Below are positions 18,340 to 27,064 of a stretch of 64,000 bases of DNA, one piece after another. The notes beneath the pieces were generated by a model. The model was not told where the DNA came from and did not search any database. It worked only from the letters and a program-made list of their open reading frames with translations. The stretch's first letter is position 1, and every line of letters begins with the position of its first letter. The position numbers and the translations under genes were made by a program. The stretch covers positions 454,827 through 518,826 of the forward strand of contig NZ_SJPO01000003.1 in NCBI RefSeq assembly GCF_007859935.1, in the 5' to 3' direction. The stretch is from Posidoniimonas polymericola (lineage in GTDB: Bacteria > Planctomycetota > Planctomycetia > Pirellulales > Lacipirellulaceae).

Positions 18340-18365
18340 GGTCCCACCCCTTGCGAGGTGGGCTG
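18340..18365. repeat. CCCACCCC...GGGGTGGG hairpin family, diverged copy
   Basis: TCCCACCCCTTGCGAGGTGGG, 47 bp before the start of the threonine aldolase gene. A relative of the stronger copies at 19510, 47577, 49158 and 53601. Confidence 0.5.
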
Positions 18366-18409
18366 CTCCCCAAGCTGGCACTCGAAACCCCGCGCGTACC
18401 GCCCCCGAA

Positions 18410-19435
18410 ATGATCGACCTCCGCAGCGATACTGTCACCCGCCCGACGCCGGGCATGCTCAAGGCGATGGCCGACGCCGAGGTGGGCGACGACGTCTTCG
18501 GCGAGGACCCCACGGTCCTCCGCCTGCAGGCCCGGGTGGCCGAGCTGCTCGGCATGGAGGACGCCCTGTTTGTGCCGTCGGGCACGATGGGCAACCAGAT
18601 CGGCATCCGCCTGCACTGCCGCGGCGGCGACGAGTTCCTGTGCGAGCAGAACGCGCACGTCTTCCAATACGAGCAGGCGGCGTTCGCCCAGCTGTTTGGC
18701 ATCTGTGCGCAGATCGTGCCGACCCCCGACGGGCTGCTGACGCCCGAGCTGCTGGAGGACCGCGTCCGCCCCGACAACGACCACGCGCCGCGGACCCGTC
18801 TGGTCTGCCTAGAGAACACCCACAACCGCAAGGGGGGCCGCACCCTGCCGCAGGCCGGCGTCGAGCGGGTGTGCGAGTGGGCCCAGCAGCAGGGCCTCGC
18901 CCGGCACCTCGACGGCGCGCGGTTCTGGAACGCGTGCGTCGCGGCGGGCAACTCGCCGGCCGAGCTGGTCGCGCCGTTCGACACGGTGAGCGTCTGCTTC
19001 AGCAAGGGGCTCGGGGCGCCGGTCGGCAGCGCGATCTGCGGGCCGAAGGAATTGATCCGCGAGGCGCGGCGGGTCCGCAAGGCGCTCGGCGGCGGCTGGC
19101 GGCAGGCGGGCGTGCTGGCCGCGGCCGCGCTGTACGCGCTCGACCACCACTACGACCGCCTGGCCGACGACCACGCGCACGCGCAGCTGCTGGCCGCCGC
19201 CGTGCGGGAGTCGCCCGGCCTGTCGCTGGTCGACGGCAGCTGCGACACCAACCTGGTGATCCTCGAGGTCGACCCGGTTCACGCCAGCGGCGCCGACTTC
19301 CACCGGCGGCTCACGGAGGCCGGCGTTGGCTGCTTCCAGATCGGCAAGCAGCGGATCCGGCTGGTGACCCACCTTGATCTCACGGCCGAGCAGGTAGCCG
19401 AGGCCGCGGAGATCATCGGTCAATTAGCGGGTTAG
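18410..19435 (+). CDS. ltaE: Low-specificity L-threonine aldolase
   Basis: PLP enzyme cleaving threonine or allo-threonine to glycine and acetaldehyde; 341 aa. IDLRSDTVTRPTPGMLKAM, GDDVFGEDPTV, FVPSGTMGNQI, LENTHNRKGG, HLDGARFWNA and the PLP-Lys motif VCFSKGLGAPVGS are typical. Begins at ATG 18410 directly before the conserved IDLRSDT. It stands alone between hisD (divergent) and the MFS gene (convergent). Confidence 0.92.
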   Translation: MIDLRSDTVTRPTPGMLKAMADAEVGDDVFGEDPTVLRLQARVAELLGMEDALFVPSGTMGNQIGIRLHCRGGDEFLCEQNAHVFQYEQAAFAQLFGICAQIVPTPDGLLTPELLEDRVRPDNDHAPRTRLVCLENTHNRKGGRTLPQAGVERVCEWAQQQGLARHLDGARFWNACVAAGNSPAELVAPFDTVSVCFSKGLGAPVGSAICGPKELIREARRVRKALGGGWRQAGVLAAAALYALDHHYDRLADDHAHAQLLAAAVRESPGLSLVDGSCDTNLVILEVDPVHASGADFHRRLTEAGVGCFQIGKQRIRLVTHLDLTAEQVAEAAEIIGQLAG

Positions 19436-19467
19436 CTTCGAGCCTCTCCGCGCCGGTTTGCCTGATG

Positions 19468-19532
19468 GCAGCCCAACTCGCCAGAGGTGGGACGGCGCAC
19501 CGGTTCGGTCCCACCCCTGGCGGGGTGGGCTG
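19468..19532. repeat. Paired inverted copies of the CCCACCCC hairpin
   Basis: A diverged copy (CCCAACTCGCCAGAGGTGGG, 19472-19491) and a perfect copy (CCCACCCCTGGCGGGGTGGG, 19510-19529) lie in opposite orientation, so the whole stretch can also fold into one long hairpin. It sits between convergent stops, where it could act as a terminator-like structure. Confidence 0.6.
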
Positions 19533-19550
19533 CACGGTGCTTGGGCTGCT

Positions 19551-20891
19551 CTAGCTCGCGGCCTGACGAGCGTTTTGGCGGCCCAGGAGCCACCGCAGGG
19601 TGAGGGTGCTCACGATGCCGACCACGCACGCACCGCCCAAGAACCAGTACAGCAGGTGGAACCCGGTCGCCTCGCCGGGCCAGCGGTCGAGCAGCCAGCC
19701 GCCGAGCTTCGGCATAAAAATCTCTGGCGTGAAGCCGAGCAGCGACACCACGCCGACCGCCGTGCCGGTCATGTCGGCGGGGATGTGCGACTCCTCGAGC
19801 AGTGCGAAGTAGACGCCCCGCAGCGCGAAGAACCCCAGGCAGCCGGTCAGCACCGCGGTCCACAGCATCCAGGCGTGGGCGGCCGATGGCGCGGCGAACA
19901 CCAACGCTATGTACGACCCGCCTGCCAAAGCGAAGCACGCGATCAGCACCCGCGACGAGCTGAACCGGTCGGCCAGCAGGCCGGCGCCGACCGCGGCGAA
20001 CGCGCGGCTGAACGCGGCGTACTTGACCAGGTTGGCGGCGTCGACGTCGGTCCAGCCCCACACGTCGGCGGCAAACTGAGAGTAGTAGTCGATGCCCTTG
20101 AATGCGCTGTAGGCGGCGACGATGATCAGCGACTGCAGCCACACGGCCGGCATCCGCACGACCGCCAGCACCTTGGCGAACGCCTCGCGGCGGCTGGACC
20201 GCTCGCCCGTCTCCTCGACCGGCTCGGGAACGAACAGCCAGGTGAACACCGCCGCGGCGACGCACGCCCCAACGTAGACGTACACCGTGCTGCGGATCGC
20301 GGCGGTCTTCTCGGCGAGCGTGGCGGTCTGTTCAGCGACCGGCATGAGCAGTTCGAACAACGCCACCGCCATCAGCGACAGCAAGAACGCCAGCAGCCCG
20401 CGGCCGCCGTCGAGGATTCCAAAGGCCATGCCCTGCTCGTCGTCGCCGCCCCATTGGCGCGTCGCTTTGATGAGCGCGGCCCAGAACGGCAGGATGGTCG
20501 AGAACCCCCAGAAGGCATAGAGCCAGTTCATCGTGGCGATCGAAGGGCTGAAGAGCAACGCCAGGCCGCCAGCGCCGGTCATCAGCAGCGAGGTCGGCAG
20601 CAGCACCCGCACCGGGAACCGGTCGGCCAGCACGCCCCCCAGCGGGTAGGCAATGGTCGCGACCACGCCGTAGATCGCCAGCATGTCGCCCAGCTCGGTC
20701 TGGGTAAGGGCGAAGACCTCGACAAACGAGGGCCGGAAGTAACGGATGATGTGGAACGGCAGCGTGAAGATCGCCTCGCCGGCGACAATCAGGCTGAGCA
20801 TCGTCAGCACGCGGCGCACGCTCCACGGGTCGTGGTGCGGCTGGCGGTGCGGCCGCGCGTCGGGCGCATCTGGCGGAGAGGACTGGGGCAC
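19551..20891 (-). CDS. MFS transporter
   Basis: Major facilitator superfamily inner-membrane transporter, 446 aa, about 12 transmembrane segments (first: VLTMLSLIVAGEAIFTLPF; last: LLYWFLGGACVVGIVST). The loop 2-3 motif appears as YPLGGVLADRFPVRVLL and its half-repeat as AVGAGLLADRFSSSRVLI. Charged residues in segment 1 (RY, E) suggest a solute carrier; the substrate is unknown. Start GTG 20891 (MPQSSPPDAPD) is chosen because TACAAT stands 8 bp upstream, as expected for a leaderless message; an upstream GTG at 20930 is possible. Confidence 0.85.
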   Translation of the reverse strand: MPQSSPPDAPDARPHRQPHHDPWSVRRVLTMLSLIVAGEAIFTLPFHIIRYFRPSFVEVFALTQTELGDMLAIYGVVATIAYPLGGVLADRFPVRVLLPTSLLMTGAGGLALLFSPSIATMNWLYAFWGFSTILPFWAALIKATRQWGGDDEQGMAFGILDGGRGLLAFLLSLMAVALFELLMPVAEQTATLAEKTAAIRSTVYVYVGACVAAAVFTWLFVPEPVEETGERSSRREAFAKVLAVVRMPAVWLQSLIIVAAYSAFKGIDYYSQFAADVWGWTDVDAANLVKYAAFSRAFAAVGAGLLADRFSSSRVLIACFALAGGSYIALVFAAPSAAHAWMLWTAVLTGCLGFFALRGVYFALLEESHIPADMTGTAVGVVSLLGFTPEIFMPKLGGWLLDRWPGEATGFHLLYWFLGGACVVGIVSTLTLRWLLGRQNARQAAS

Positions 20892-20899
20892 AGCCCACG

Positions 20900-20905
20900 A
20901 TTGTA
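20900..20905 (-). promoter_or_regulatory. -10 box TACAAT, MFS gene
   Basis: TACAAT on the minus strand, 8 bp before GTG 20891. Transcription would start at or next to the start codon. Confidence 0.4.
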
Positions 20906-20945
20906 GCAGGCATCTGCCGCCGACGCGCACGCCAATCTGACGCGG

Positions 20946-21485
20946 TTACTGCTCGCTGAGGTACCCGTCTTTCAGCCGCACGTAGTTGCCGGGCGAGTAC
21001 TTCAGGTGCTCGCGCTCGGCGTCGGTCAGTGGCCGCAGCACGCGGGCCGGATTGCCGACGTAGACGCTCCCGCTCTCGAGCCGCTTGCCGGGCGGCACCA
21101 GGCAGCCGGCGCCGATCATCACGTCGTCCTCGACGACGGCGCCGTCGTTGACGATCGCGCCGATGCCGACCAGCACCCGGTCGCCAACCGTGCAGCCGTG
21201 CAGCACCGCGCGGTGCCCGATCACGACATCCTCGCCGATGGTCAGGGGGAAGCCGCCCGGGTTGAACCGGCTGTCGTGCGTCGTGTGCAGCACGACGCCG
21301 TCTTGCACGTTGCTGCGGGCGCCGAGGGTGATCGCCATCAGGTCGCCGCGGACAATCGCCCCCGGCCACACCGAGCAGTCGTCGCCCAGCGTGACGTCGC
21401 CGATGACGGTCGCCTGGGAATCGATGTAGACCCGCGCGCCGAGCTGCGGGGTGAAGCCGTGGTGGGGGCGGAGGTGCTGCGGCAT
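20946..21485 (-). CDS. Gamma carbonic anhydrase-family protein
   Basis: Left-handed beta-helix hexapeptide protein, 179 aa, of the gamma-CA (YrdA/PaaY/CamH-like) group. Hexapeptide turns run from ATVIGDVTLGDDCSVWPGAIVRGD through IGAGCLVPPG. The zinc-binding histidines are seen in VLHTTHD and VIGHRAVLHGC, so metal binding is likely and carbonic anhydrase activity possible. The C-terminal helix (PLTDAEREHLKYSPGNYVRLK) is typical of the trimer. It lies downstream of gdhA on the same strand, 112 bp away across a repeat element. Confidence 0.88.
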   Translation of the reverse strand: MPQHLRPHHGFTPQLGARVYIDSQATVIGDVTLGDDCSVWPGAIVRGDLMAITLGARSNVQDGVVLHTTHDSRFNPGGFPLTIGEDVVIGHRAVLHGCTVGDRVLVGIGAIVNDGAVVEDDVMIGAGCLVPPGKRLESGSVYVGNPARVLRPLTDAEREHLKYSPGNYVRLKDGYLSEQ

Positions 21486-21506
21486 GGAAACGTTTGGCGG
21501 TGTCAG

Positions 21507-21599
21507 AATGTATCCACCGCTCTCCGAGCGGTGAACTTGAAGGGTTGCAGCGGTGGCAGGCCGGCTAGTTTTTCCGGTTCGGAGAACCGGGGATACATT
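21507..21599. repeat. 93-bp nested-palindrome element
   Basis: Outer inverted repeat AATGTATCC / GGATACATT encloses two further hairpins, CCGCTCTCCGAGCGG and CCGGTTCGGAGAACCGG. The right arm overlaps the stop codon of gdhA by 2 bp. Probably a dispersed repeat or a processing/termination structure. Confidence 0.55.
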
Positions 21600-22833
21600 A
21601 AGCCAACCCCGCCAGCTTGGCCGCGCGGGCGACGCGCTCGATGCCGATCATGAACGCGGCGGTGCGGAGGCTGACGTTCAGCTCGGAGTGCTTGTCCCAC
21701 ACCTCCTCGAACGCCGCAATAAGCAGGCGGTCGAGCTCGCCGCGGACGCGGTCGAGGCTCCACTTGTAGTGCTGGCGATTCTGGACCCACTCGAAGTAGC
21801 TCACCGTGACGCCGCCGGCGTTGGCGAGCACGTCGGGCAGCACCGCGACGCCCTTCTCATGGAGGATCTCGTCGGCCTCGGGGGTGACCGGGCCGTTGGC
21901 GGCCTCGACAACCAGCGGGGCGTGGATGCTGGCGGCGTTGGCCGAGGTGATGACGCCGCCCACGGCGGCCGGGATCAGCACGTCGACCTTGAGCTCGAGC
22001 AGCGCCTCGCCGCCGATCTCCTCGGCCTCGCTGAAGCCGCGCAGCAGGCCGTTGTTCTTCCGCGCGTAGCGGACCGCCTCCATGACGTTGATGCCCTCCT
22101 TGTTGTAGAGGGCGACCGTGTGGTCGCTGATCGCGACGATCTTGGCGTCGGCCTCGGCGAGGAACTTGGCCGCGTGCGAGCCGACGTTGCCGAAGCCCTG
22201 GATCGCGACCGTGCTCTTGCCCACCTTGTGGCCCAACCGGCCGAGCGTCTTGACGGTCAGCATGCCGACGCCGCGGCCGGTCGCCTCCTCGCGGCCGGGG
22301 ATGCCGTAGTGCTCTACCGGCTTGCCGGTCACCACGCCCGGGTTGAAGCCGTTGTACTTGGCGTACTGGTTCATGATCCACGCCATCTCTTCGTGCCCGG
22401 TGCCCATGTCCGGCGCGGGGATGTCGACGTCGGGACCAATGACCATGTGGATAGCGTCGACAAACTTGCGGGTGATGCGTTCCTTTTCGCGGTGGCTGAT
22501 TTCGCGCGAATTGACCGTTACGCCCCCCTTGGCCCCGCCGTAGGGGAGGTTGGCGATGGCGGTCTTCCAGGTCATTAGCGAGGCCAGGCCGCGGACCTCG
22601 TCGAGGTTGACCTCGTGGTGGTAGCGGAGGCCGCCCTTCATCGGGCCCCGAGCGCTGTTGTGCTGCACACGGTAGCCGATGAGGGTCTCGAGCCGGCCGT
22701 CGTCCATCTCCACGGGGATCTGCACGGTCACCTCACGCTCGGGCGTGACGAGCAGCTTGCGGAGGGGGGCGTCCATCTCGAGCTGGTCGGCGGCGAGGTG
22801 GAAGTAGTGCTGAACCGCTTCAAAAGCTTTCAT
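21598..22833 (-). CDS. gdhA: Glu/Leu/Phe/Val family dehydrogenase (glutamate dehydrogenase)
   Basis: Oxidative deamination of an amino acid, most likely glutamate to 2-oxoglutarate; 411 aa, standard for hexameric GDH. RVQHNSARGPMKGGLRYH, the catalytic Lys block LPYGGAKGGV, DIPAPDMGT and the Rossmann motif VAIQGFGNVGSHAAKFL followed by Asp in VAISDH (points to NAD rather than NADP) are all visible. ATG 22833 (MKAFEAVQHYF) is the chosen start; the frame continues to 22893. It probably shares a transcript with the gamma-CA gene. Confidence 0.92.
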   Translation of the reverse strand: MKAFEAVQHYFHLAADQLEMDAPLRKLLVTPEREVTVQIPVEMDDGRLETLIGYRVQHNSARGPMKGGLRYHHEVNLDEVRGLASLMTWKTAIANLPYGGAKGGVTVNSREISHREKERITRKFVDAIHMVIGPDVDIPAPDMGTGHEEMAWIMNQYAKYNGFNPGVVTGKPVEHYGIPGREEATGRGVGMLTVKTLGRLGHKVGKSTVAIQGFGNVGSHAAKFLAEADAKIVAISDHTVALYNKEGINVMEAVRYARKNNGLLRGFSEAEEIGGEALLELKVDVLIPAAVGGVITSANAASIHAPLVVEAANGPVTPEADEILHEKGVAVLPDVLANAGGVTVSYFEWVQNRQHYKWSLDRVRGELDRLLIAAFEEVWDKHSELNVSLRTAAFMIGIERVARAAKLAGLA

Positions 22834-22972
22834 GGCGTGCGTCCCGGTGAGCGAGCAAGAGCAGGGCGGCGCCTCCAGCGGCCGCGCCTGCATCCACTGT
22901 ATAGGCCCCCACTGTAGGATAGCCCACCGGGGCCCGCAATCGCGGTCCGTGGCAACCGATGCGGGGGCGCCA

Positions 22973-22978
22973 TAGACT
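22973..22978 (+). promoter_or_regulatory. -10 box TAGACT, leaderless start
   Basis: TAGACT with only 7 bp between it and ATG 22986, so transcription would begin at the start codon. No clear -35. Confidence 0.4.
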
Positions 22979-22985
22979 ACAGGGA

Positions 22986-24677
22986 ATGACCGCCCCGCTG
23001 CCCGACAAGCCGACCGTCCGCGCGACGAAGCCCCGCAAGAACCGCCAGCGGAACCAGCTGCTGGTGACGCTCGGCGTGCTGCTGGCGATGGCGGTGGGGC
23101 TGGCCGCGGCGTTCCTGATGAGCGGCCCCGCGCCGCCCCAGGCGGCCGGCGTTCGGACTCCCGCGGAGAACCCCCAGCCCGAACGCCAATCCGAACCCGC
23201 CGAGTTGGAAGAAGTCGTTTCCGACGCCGGGCCTGAGCTGATCGACGACGACCACCGCACGCTGTGGGAGTCGCCGACCGCGGGCGAGCCGATCTCGCTG
23301 GCGTACCTCCCGCCCGGCTGCGAGCTGATCCTCCACCTGCGTCCGGCGGCGCTGCTGGCCAAGCCCGAGGGCGAACGGGCCCTGCGGGCGCTCGGGCCGC
23401 AGGGGCTTGCGGTGCTGAAAGAGCTGATGCGGGCCGCGGGCGTGAAGCTCCGCGCGATCGACGAGCTGGTCATCGGCTTGCGGCCAGGGCAGGGGGGGGC
23501 GCAGGGCGGACTAGAGGCGACGCTGGTTATCACCCCGACCGAGCCGCTAGCCGGCGCGCCCGGCGCCTGGGAACCGCCGCCCCCCTACGCCAACCTCCGC
23601 ACCGCCCAGCACGAGGGCGCCGCGTACCGCGTCGGCGCGCCGTGGTGCTGCTGGGTCCCGGATCAGGAAGCGGGCCGCGTTTACGTTGTCGCGCCGCGGG
23701 CGGCGCTTCACGAGGCAATCGACGCCGGCGGCGCCGCGCCGCCGCTGCGGCGCGAGCTCGAGCTGCTCGCCGACCAGACCGACCGCGACCGGCACACGAC
23801 GCTGCTCGCCGCTCCTAGCTTCCTGTTCACCGACGGCCGCTCGCTGTTCACCGGCGTCACCGAGTCGCTGCAGTCGCCCGTGTTCGATTTCCTGCCCGAC
23901 GCGCTCCGCGCGGCGTCGCTCAGCGTGCACTGGGCCGACGACTTCTATCTTGAGGCCCGCGGCGCCTCGACCGCGGAGGTGACCGCCACCCGGCTCGCCT
24001 CGCAGCTGAAGAGTCGCGTAACGAACTGGCCGAACGACCTGCAGCTCGCCGTGCTCGACCTCAACCCTGCGCCGCACGGCCGCCGGCTGGTCGCGCAGCT
24101 GCCGGCCATGCTGCGGCTGCTCGGCGCGTACGCCCGCACCGGTGTCGAGGACGACGCGGCGGTGCTCAACGCGTACCTGCCGCTGCCGGCGGGGGAGAAC
24201 CTGCTGGCGGCGTCCGAATTAATGCTTGCGCAGCTCTCGGCGGGCGCCCGCGGAGCCGCCGCCACAACCGCTACAGCCGCGCCGCGGGAAGTTTCAATCG
24301 AGCAGAAACTGGGTCAGCCGGCGAGCGTTAGTTTTTCGCGAGATACGCTTGAGATGGCCGTCCGCTACCTGGCGGACGAGATCGACGCGCCGGTGGTCAT
24401 CCTCGGCAGTGATCTACAATTAGAGGGCATCACCAAGAACCAGTCGTTCTCGATGGACGCCACCGGTCAGCCCGCCGCCGACGTGCTGCTCGACATCCTC
24501 CTCAAAGCGAATCCCGACCGCACCGCCGCCGGCCCCGGCGACCCAAAACAGAAACTCGTCTACGTCGTCAAGCCCGACGACGCCGGGCGGCCAACCATTT
24601 ACATCACGACCCGCTCCTCGGCCGAGAAGCGGGGCGACCGACTGCCCGATGTGTTTGCTGCTACTGGTAGTCCTTAG
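22986..24677 (+). CDS. Membrane-anchored protein with C-terminal STN-like domain
   Basis: 563 aa, specific function unknown. A short basic cytoplasmic start (RATKPRKNRQRNQ) is followed by one transmembrane segment (LLVTLGVLLAMAVGLAAAFLM, residues ~24-44), then an acidic Pro-rich linker. The middle (about residues 90-420) is a large extracytoplasmic domain of alternating strands and helices. The end (VSFSRDTLEMAVRYLADEID, LQLEGITKNQSFS, AADVLLDILLKANPD) resembles the secretin/TonB short N-terminal (STN-type) fold used in secretins and FecA-like proteins. It is followed on the same strand, 245 bp on, by another membrane-anchored protein with similar C-terminal pieces; the two may work together. 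Confidence 0.65.
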   Translation: MTAPLPDKPTVRATKPRKNRQRNQLLVTLGVLLAMAVGLAAAFLMSGPAPPQAAGVRTPAENPQPERQSEPAELEEVVSDAGPELIDDDHRTLWESPTAGEPISLAYLPPGCELILHLRPAALLAKPEGERALRALGPQGLAVLKELMRAAGVKLRAIDELVIGLRPGQGGAQGGLEATLVITPTEPLAGAPGAWEPPPPYANLRTAQHEGAAYRVGAPWCCWVPDQEAGRVYVVAPRAALHEAIDAGGAAPPLRRELELLADQTDRDRHTTLLAAPSFLFTDGRSLFTGVTESLQSPVFDFLPDALRAASLSVHWADDFYLEARGASTAEVTATRLASQLKSRVTNWPNDLQLAVLDLNPAPHGRRLVAQLPAMLRLLGAYARTGVEDDAAVLNAYLPLPAGENLLAASELMLAQLSAGARGAAATTATAAPREVSIEQKLGQPASVSFSRDTLEMAVRYLADEIDAPVVILGSDLQLEGITKNQSFSMDATGQPAADVLLDILLKANPDRTAAGPGDPKQKLVYVVKPDDAGRPTIYITTRSSAEKRGDRLPDVFAATGSP

Positions 24678-24742
24678 CATCGTGAACTGGGCGACCAACA
24701 ACCTGTGCAGGAAGAATTCATGCGTGCGTTAGCGTGGTCCGT

Positions 24743-24824
24743 TGAAAACGGGGACACAGGCACGACGACTCTTAGCCGCCACGGGCTCAAGCATTGCCGC
24801 GCGTCGAACCAGTCCGCGTTTTCA
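24743..24824. repeat. AACGGGGAC...GTCC-CGTTTT repeat, copy 1
   Basis: Ends GAAAACGGGGACACAGGCAC and CCAGTCCGCGTTTTC are inverted. Related to the pair at 34886-35087. Confidence 0.5.
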
Positions 24825-24922
24825 AACCGCCGTCAGCGACTGCCGCAATAGACAGCACACCAAGTGTCGAATCGCTTTAATTGACGACAGAAATCCGCGA
24901 GACTCCCATCGAATCCACCCCT

Positions 24923-27019
24923 ATGCTTCCCTTCCGGGTACAGTGCGAAACGTGCCAGTCCTGGCTGAAGGTCGCCAGGGAGTCGCTCGTTGGGCAGATC
25001 CACAGCTGCCCGAAGTGCGGCTCGATGGTGCACCTGGTGCCCGGCGCCGAAGAGGCGGCCGCCGCGAGCGCGGGCGGCATCGCCGCGGGGGCCGCTGCGC
25101 CGGCACCCGCCGCTCCGCAGACGACGGCTCCGCAGGGTGATTTCGATTCGGTCGACCAGCTCGGCCTGGACAACCCGGCCCCGCCAGCGACCCCCGACGG
25201 AACCGCCCCCGCGACGCCAGCCAACGTGGCGCCGGTCCCCACAGCAACCGCCGGAGCCCGCCTCTCCCGGGTCGAGGCGCTCGGCAACAAGGTCGCGATC
25301 GCGGTCGGCGCCGGCGGCGCCGCGCTGCTGGTATTCGGTGCAGTCGCCTACTGGCTCGCCTCCGGCGGCGACGACCCTGCACCCGTTGCGCTAGCAGAAC
25401 AGAACAAGCAAGGAATCGCCGACCAGATTTCATCGACAACGTCGGGTGACGCGCCGTTCGTCGCGACGCCGACGGCTGACGAGCAGGTTCCGGGCGAGCC
25501 GATCGAAGCCGATACGCCAGAGGTTGTCGTCGACGACCTGCCGCCGCTGCCCGAGGTCGACGAGCGACTCGCGTCGGCCGACCCGCCGGCTGCCGAACCC
25601 GCCGACACACCCGCACGCGAACCAGCGCGTGAGCCGGCCGCTCCCGCCCCCGACGCCATTGCCGCCACGGACAACGAACCAGAACCAGAGCCGCAGGGGT
25701 TCGACCCGCTCGAGTTCGACCCCTCCAAGCTTGACCTCGTGATGCTCCGAGGCGACCGCAAATCGGCCGAGCCCGCGGCGAGTGACTCGCCCGCTCCGCC
25801 CGAGGAGCCCCGCCTGGCGATTGGCTGGGACCACCGCGTCGAGAAGCCCGCGGCGACCGATCCGTCCGACGAGGCGGCGGAGGATGTCGACCAGCAGCTC
25901 GCCGCCCGCGCCGAGATCGAACGCGTCTGGGTCGAACGCGGCACGACCGCCTTCGAGAACCACGCGCCGGTCGACCTGGCCCGCCGCCTGAACGACAAGC
26001 TGCCGGAGCTGAAGCTGCCCCCCGCGCCGCTCGCCGACAGCGTCCGCACGTGGAGCGAGCTGGCCGGCGTGCCCGTGAACATCGACCCGCAGGCGCTCGC
26101 CCGGGCCGGCGTCAGCCCCCGCGCGAAGGTCGCCTTCAGCGGCGCCGACGCGACGCTCGCCGAGCTGCTGCAATCAGCGCTCAAGCCGCTGCGACTCACC
26201 TACGCCGAACGCGACGGCCAACTCGCCCTCGCGCGGCTGGGCGGCCACTCGGTCCGCACCGCGGGCTTCTCGGTCGCCGACCTCGCCGCGGCCCCGCTAC
26301 AGATGGAATCGCTCCGCGGGCTGGTGGTGGCGATGGTCCCCAGCATCGACGACGCCGCGCTCGGCGTCGACGGCCAGAAGCTGACCCTGTCGGCCCCGGC
26401 CGACGCCCACTTCGACCTGGCCGTGTTCTGCGAGCGGCTCCGCCACGCGCGGGGCCTGAAGCAGCGGACCAAGTACCCCGCCGCGCTGCTGGCGACCGAG
26501 CCGCCGCTGGCGAGGCTCGAGTCGCCGCTGAGCCGCAGCGCCACCTTCAGCTTCATCTCTCCCACGCCGTTGGCCGAAGTGCTCGACTACTGGCGCGACG
26601 CCACGGGCCTAGAGATCGTCGTCGATTGGGCCTCGGCCGCCGCGTCGCGCATCGGCCCGCAGACGCTGGTGCGTTGCTCGTCCCGGGAGCAGCCGTGGCG
26701 CGACGCGCTCGACGGCGTGCTGCACCCGCTGGGCCTCGGCTGGCGCGTGGTGGACGCCCGCACGCTGCAGATCGCCACCCGCCAGGACGCCGCGGTCGGG
26801 ATCGAGAGCACCGAGTTCTACCCGCTCGCCAAGAGCGCCGACGGCTCGCAAGCCGCCGAAGAACTCACGGCCGAGCTGACGGCCATGGCCGGCCTCAACG
26901 GCCCAGCCTCCGTGGTCCGCTACGACGCCCCCTCCCACTCGCTCCTGATCCGCACCTGCGACGCCAACCACCGCGTGGCGTACGACTGGCTGCTGCGCAA
27001 TGGGCTGACGGTCGAGTAG
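24923..27019 (+). CDS. Zinc-ribbon membrane protein with periplasmic STN-like repeats
   Basis: 698 aa, function unknown. Starting at ATG 24923, residues ~8-40 are a zinc ribbon (CETCQSWLKV...CPKCGSMVHLV). After an Ala/Pro linker comes one transmembrane segment (VAIAVGAGGAALLVFGAVAYW, residues ~122-143), then ~180 residues of acidic Pro-rich linker. The last ~380 residues hold two or three STN-like modules (LADSVRTWSELAGVPVNIDP; FISPTPLAEVLDYWRDATG, LEIVVDWASAAA) and end in a secretin-N0-like strand pattern. A TTG at 24881 could add 14 residues. It may act with the preceding gene in an envelope complex (inference). Confidence 0.65.
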   Translation: MLPFRVQCETCQSWLKVARESLVGQIHSCPKCGSMVHLVPGAEEAAAASAGGIAAGAAAPAPAAPQTTAPQGDFDSVDQLGLDNPAPPATPDGTAPATPANVAPVPTATAGARLSRVEALGNKVAIAVGAGGAALLVFGAVAYWLASGGDDPAPVALAEQNKQGIADQISSTTSGDAPFVATPTADEQVPGEPIEADTPEVVVDDLPPLPEVDERLASADPPAAEPADTPAREPAREPAAPAPDAIAATDNEPEPEPQGFDPLEFDPSKLDLVMLRGDRKSAEPAASDSPAPPEEPRLAIGWDHRVEKPAATDPSDEAAEDVDQQLAARAEIERVWVERGTTAFENHAPVDLARRLNDKLPELKLPPAPLADSVRTWSELAGVPVNIDPQALARAGVSPRAKVAFSGADATLAELLQSALKPLRLTYAERDGQLALARLGGHSVRTAGFSVADLAAAPLQMESLRGLVVAMVPSIDDAALGVDGQKLTLSAPADAHFDLAVFCERLRHARGLKQRTKYPAALLATEPPLARLESPLSRSATFSFISPTPLAEVLDYWRDATGLEIVVDWASAAASRIGPQTLVRCSSREQPWRDALDGVLHPLGLGWRVVDARTLQIATRQDAAVGIESTEFYPLAKSADGSQAAEELTAELTAMAGLNGPASVVRYDAPSHSLLIRTCDANHRVAYDWLLRNGLTVE

Positions 27020-27064
27020 ATGTGCGGGAGCTAGTGTTCGTGAAGCGTTTGCGGCATTGCGGAA

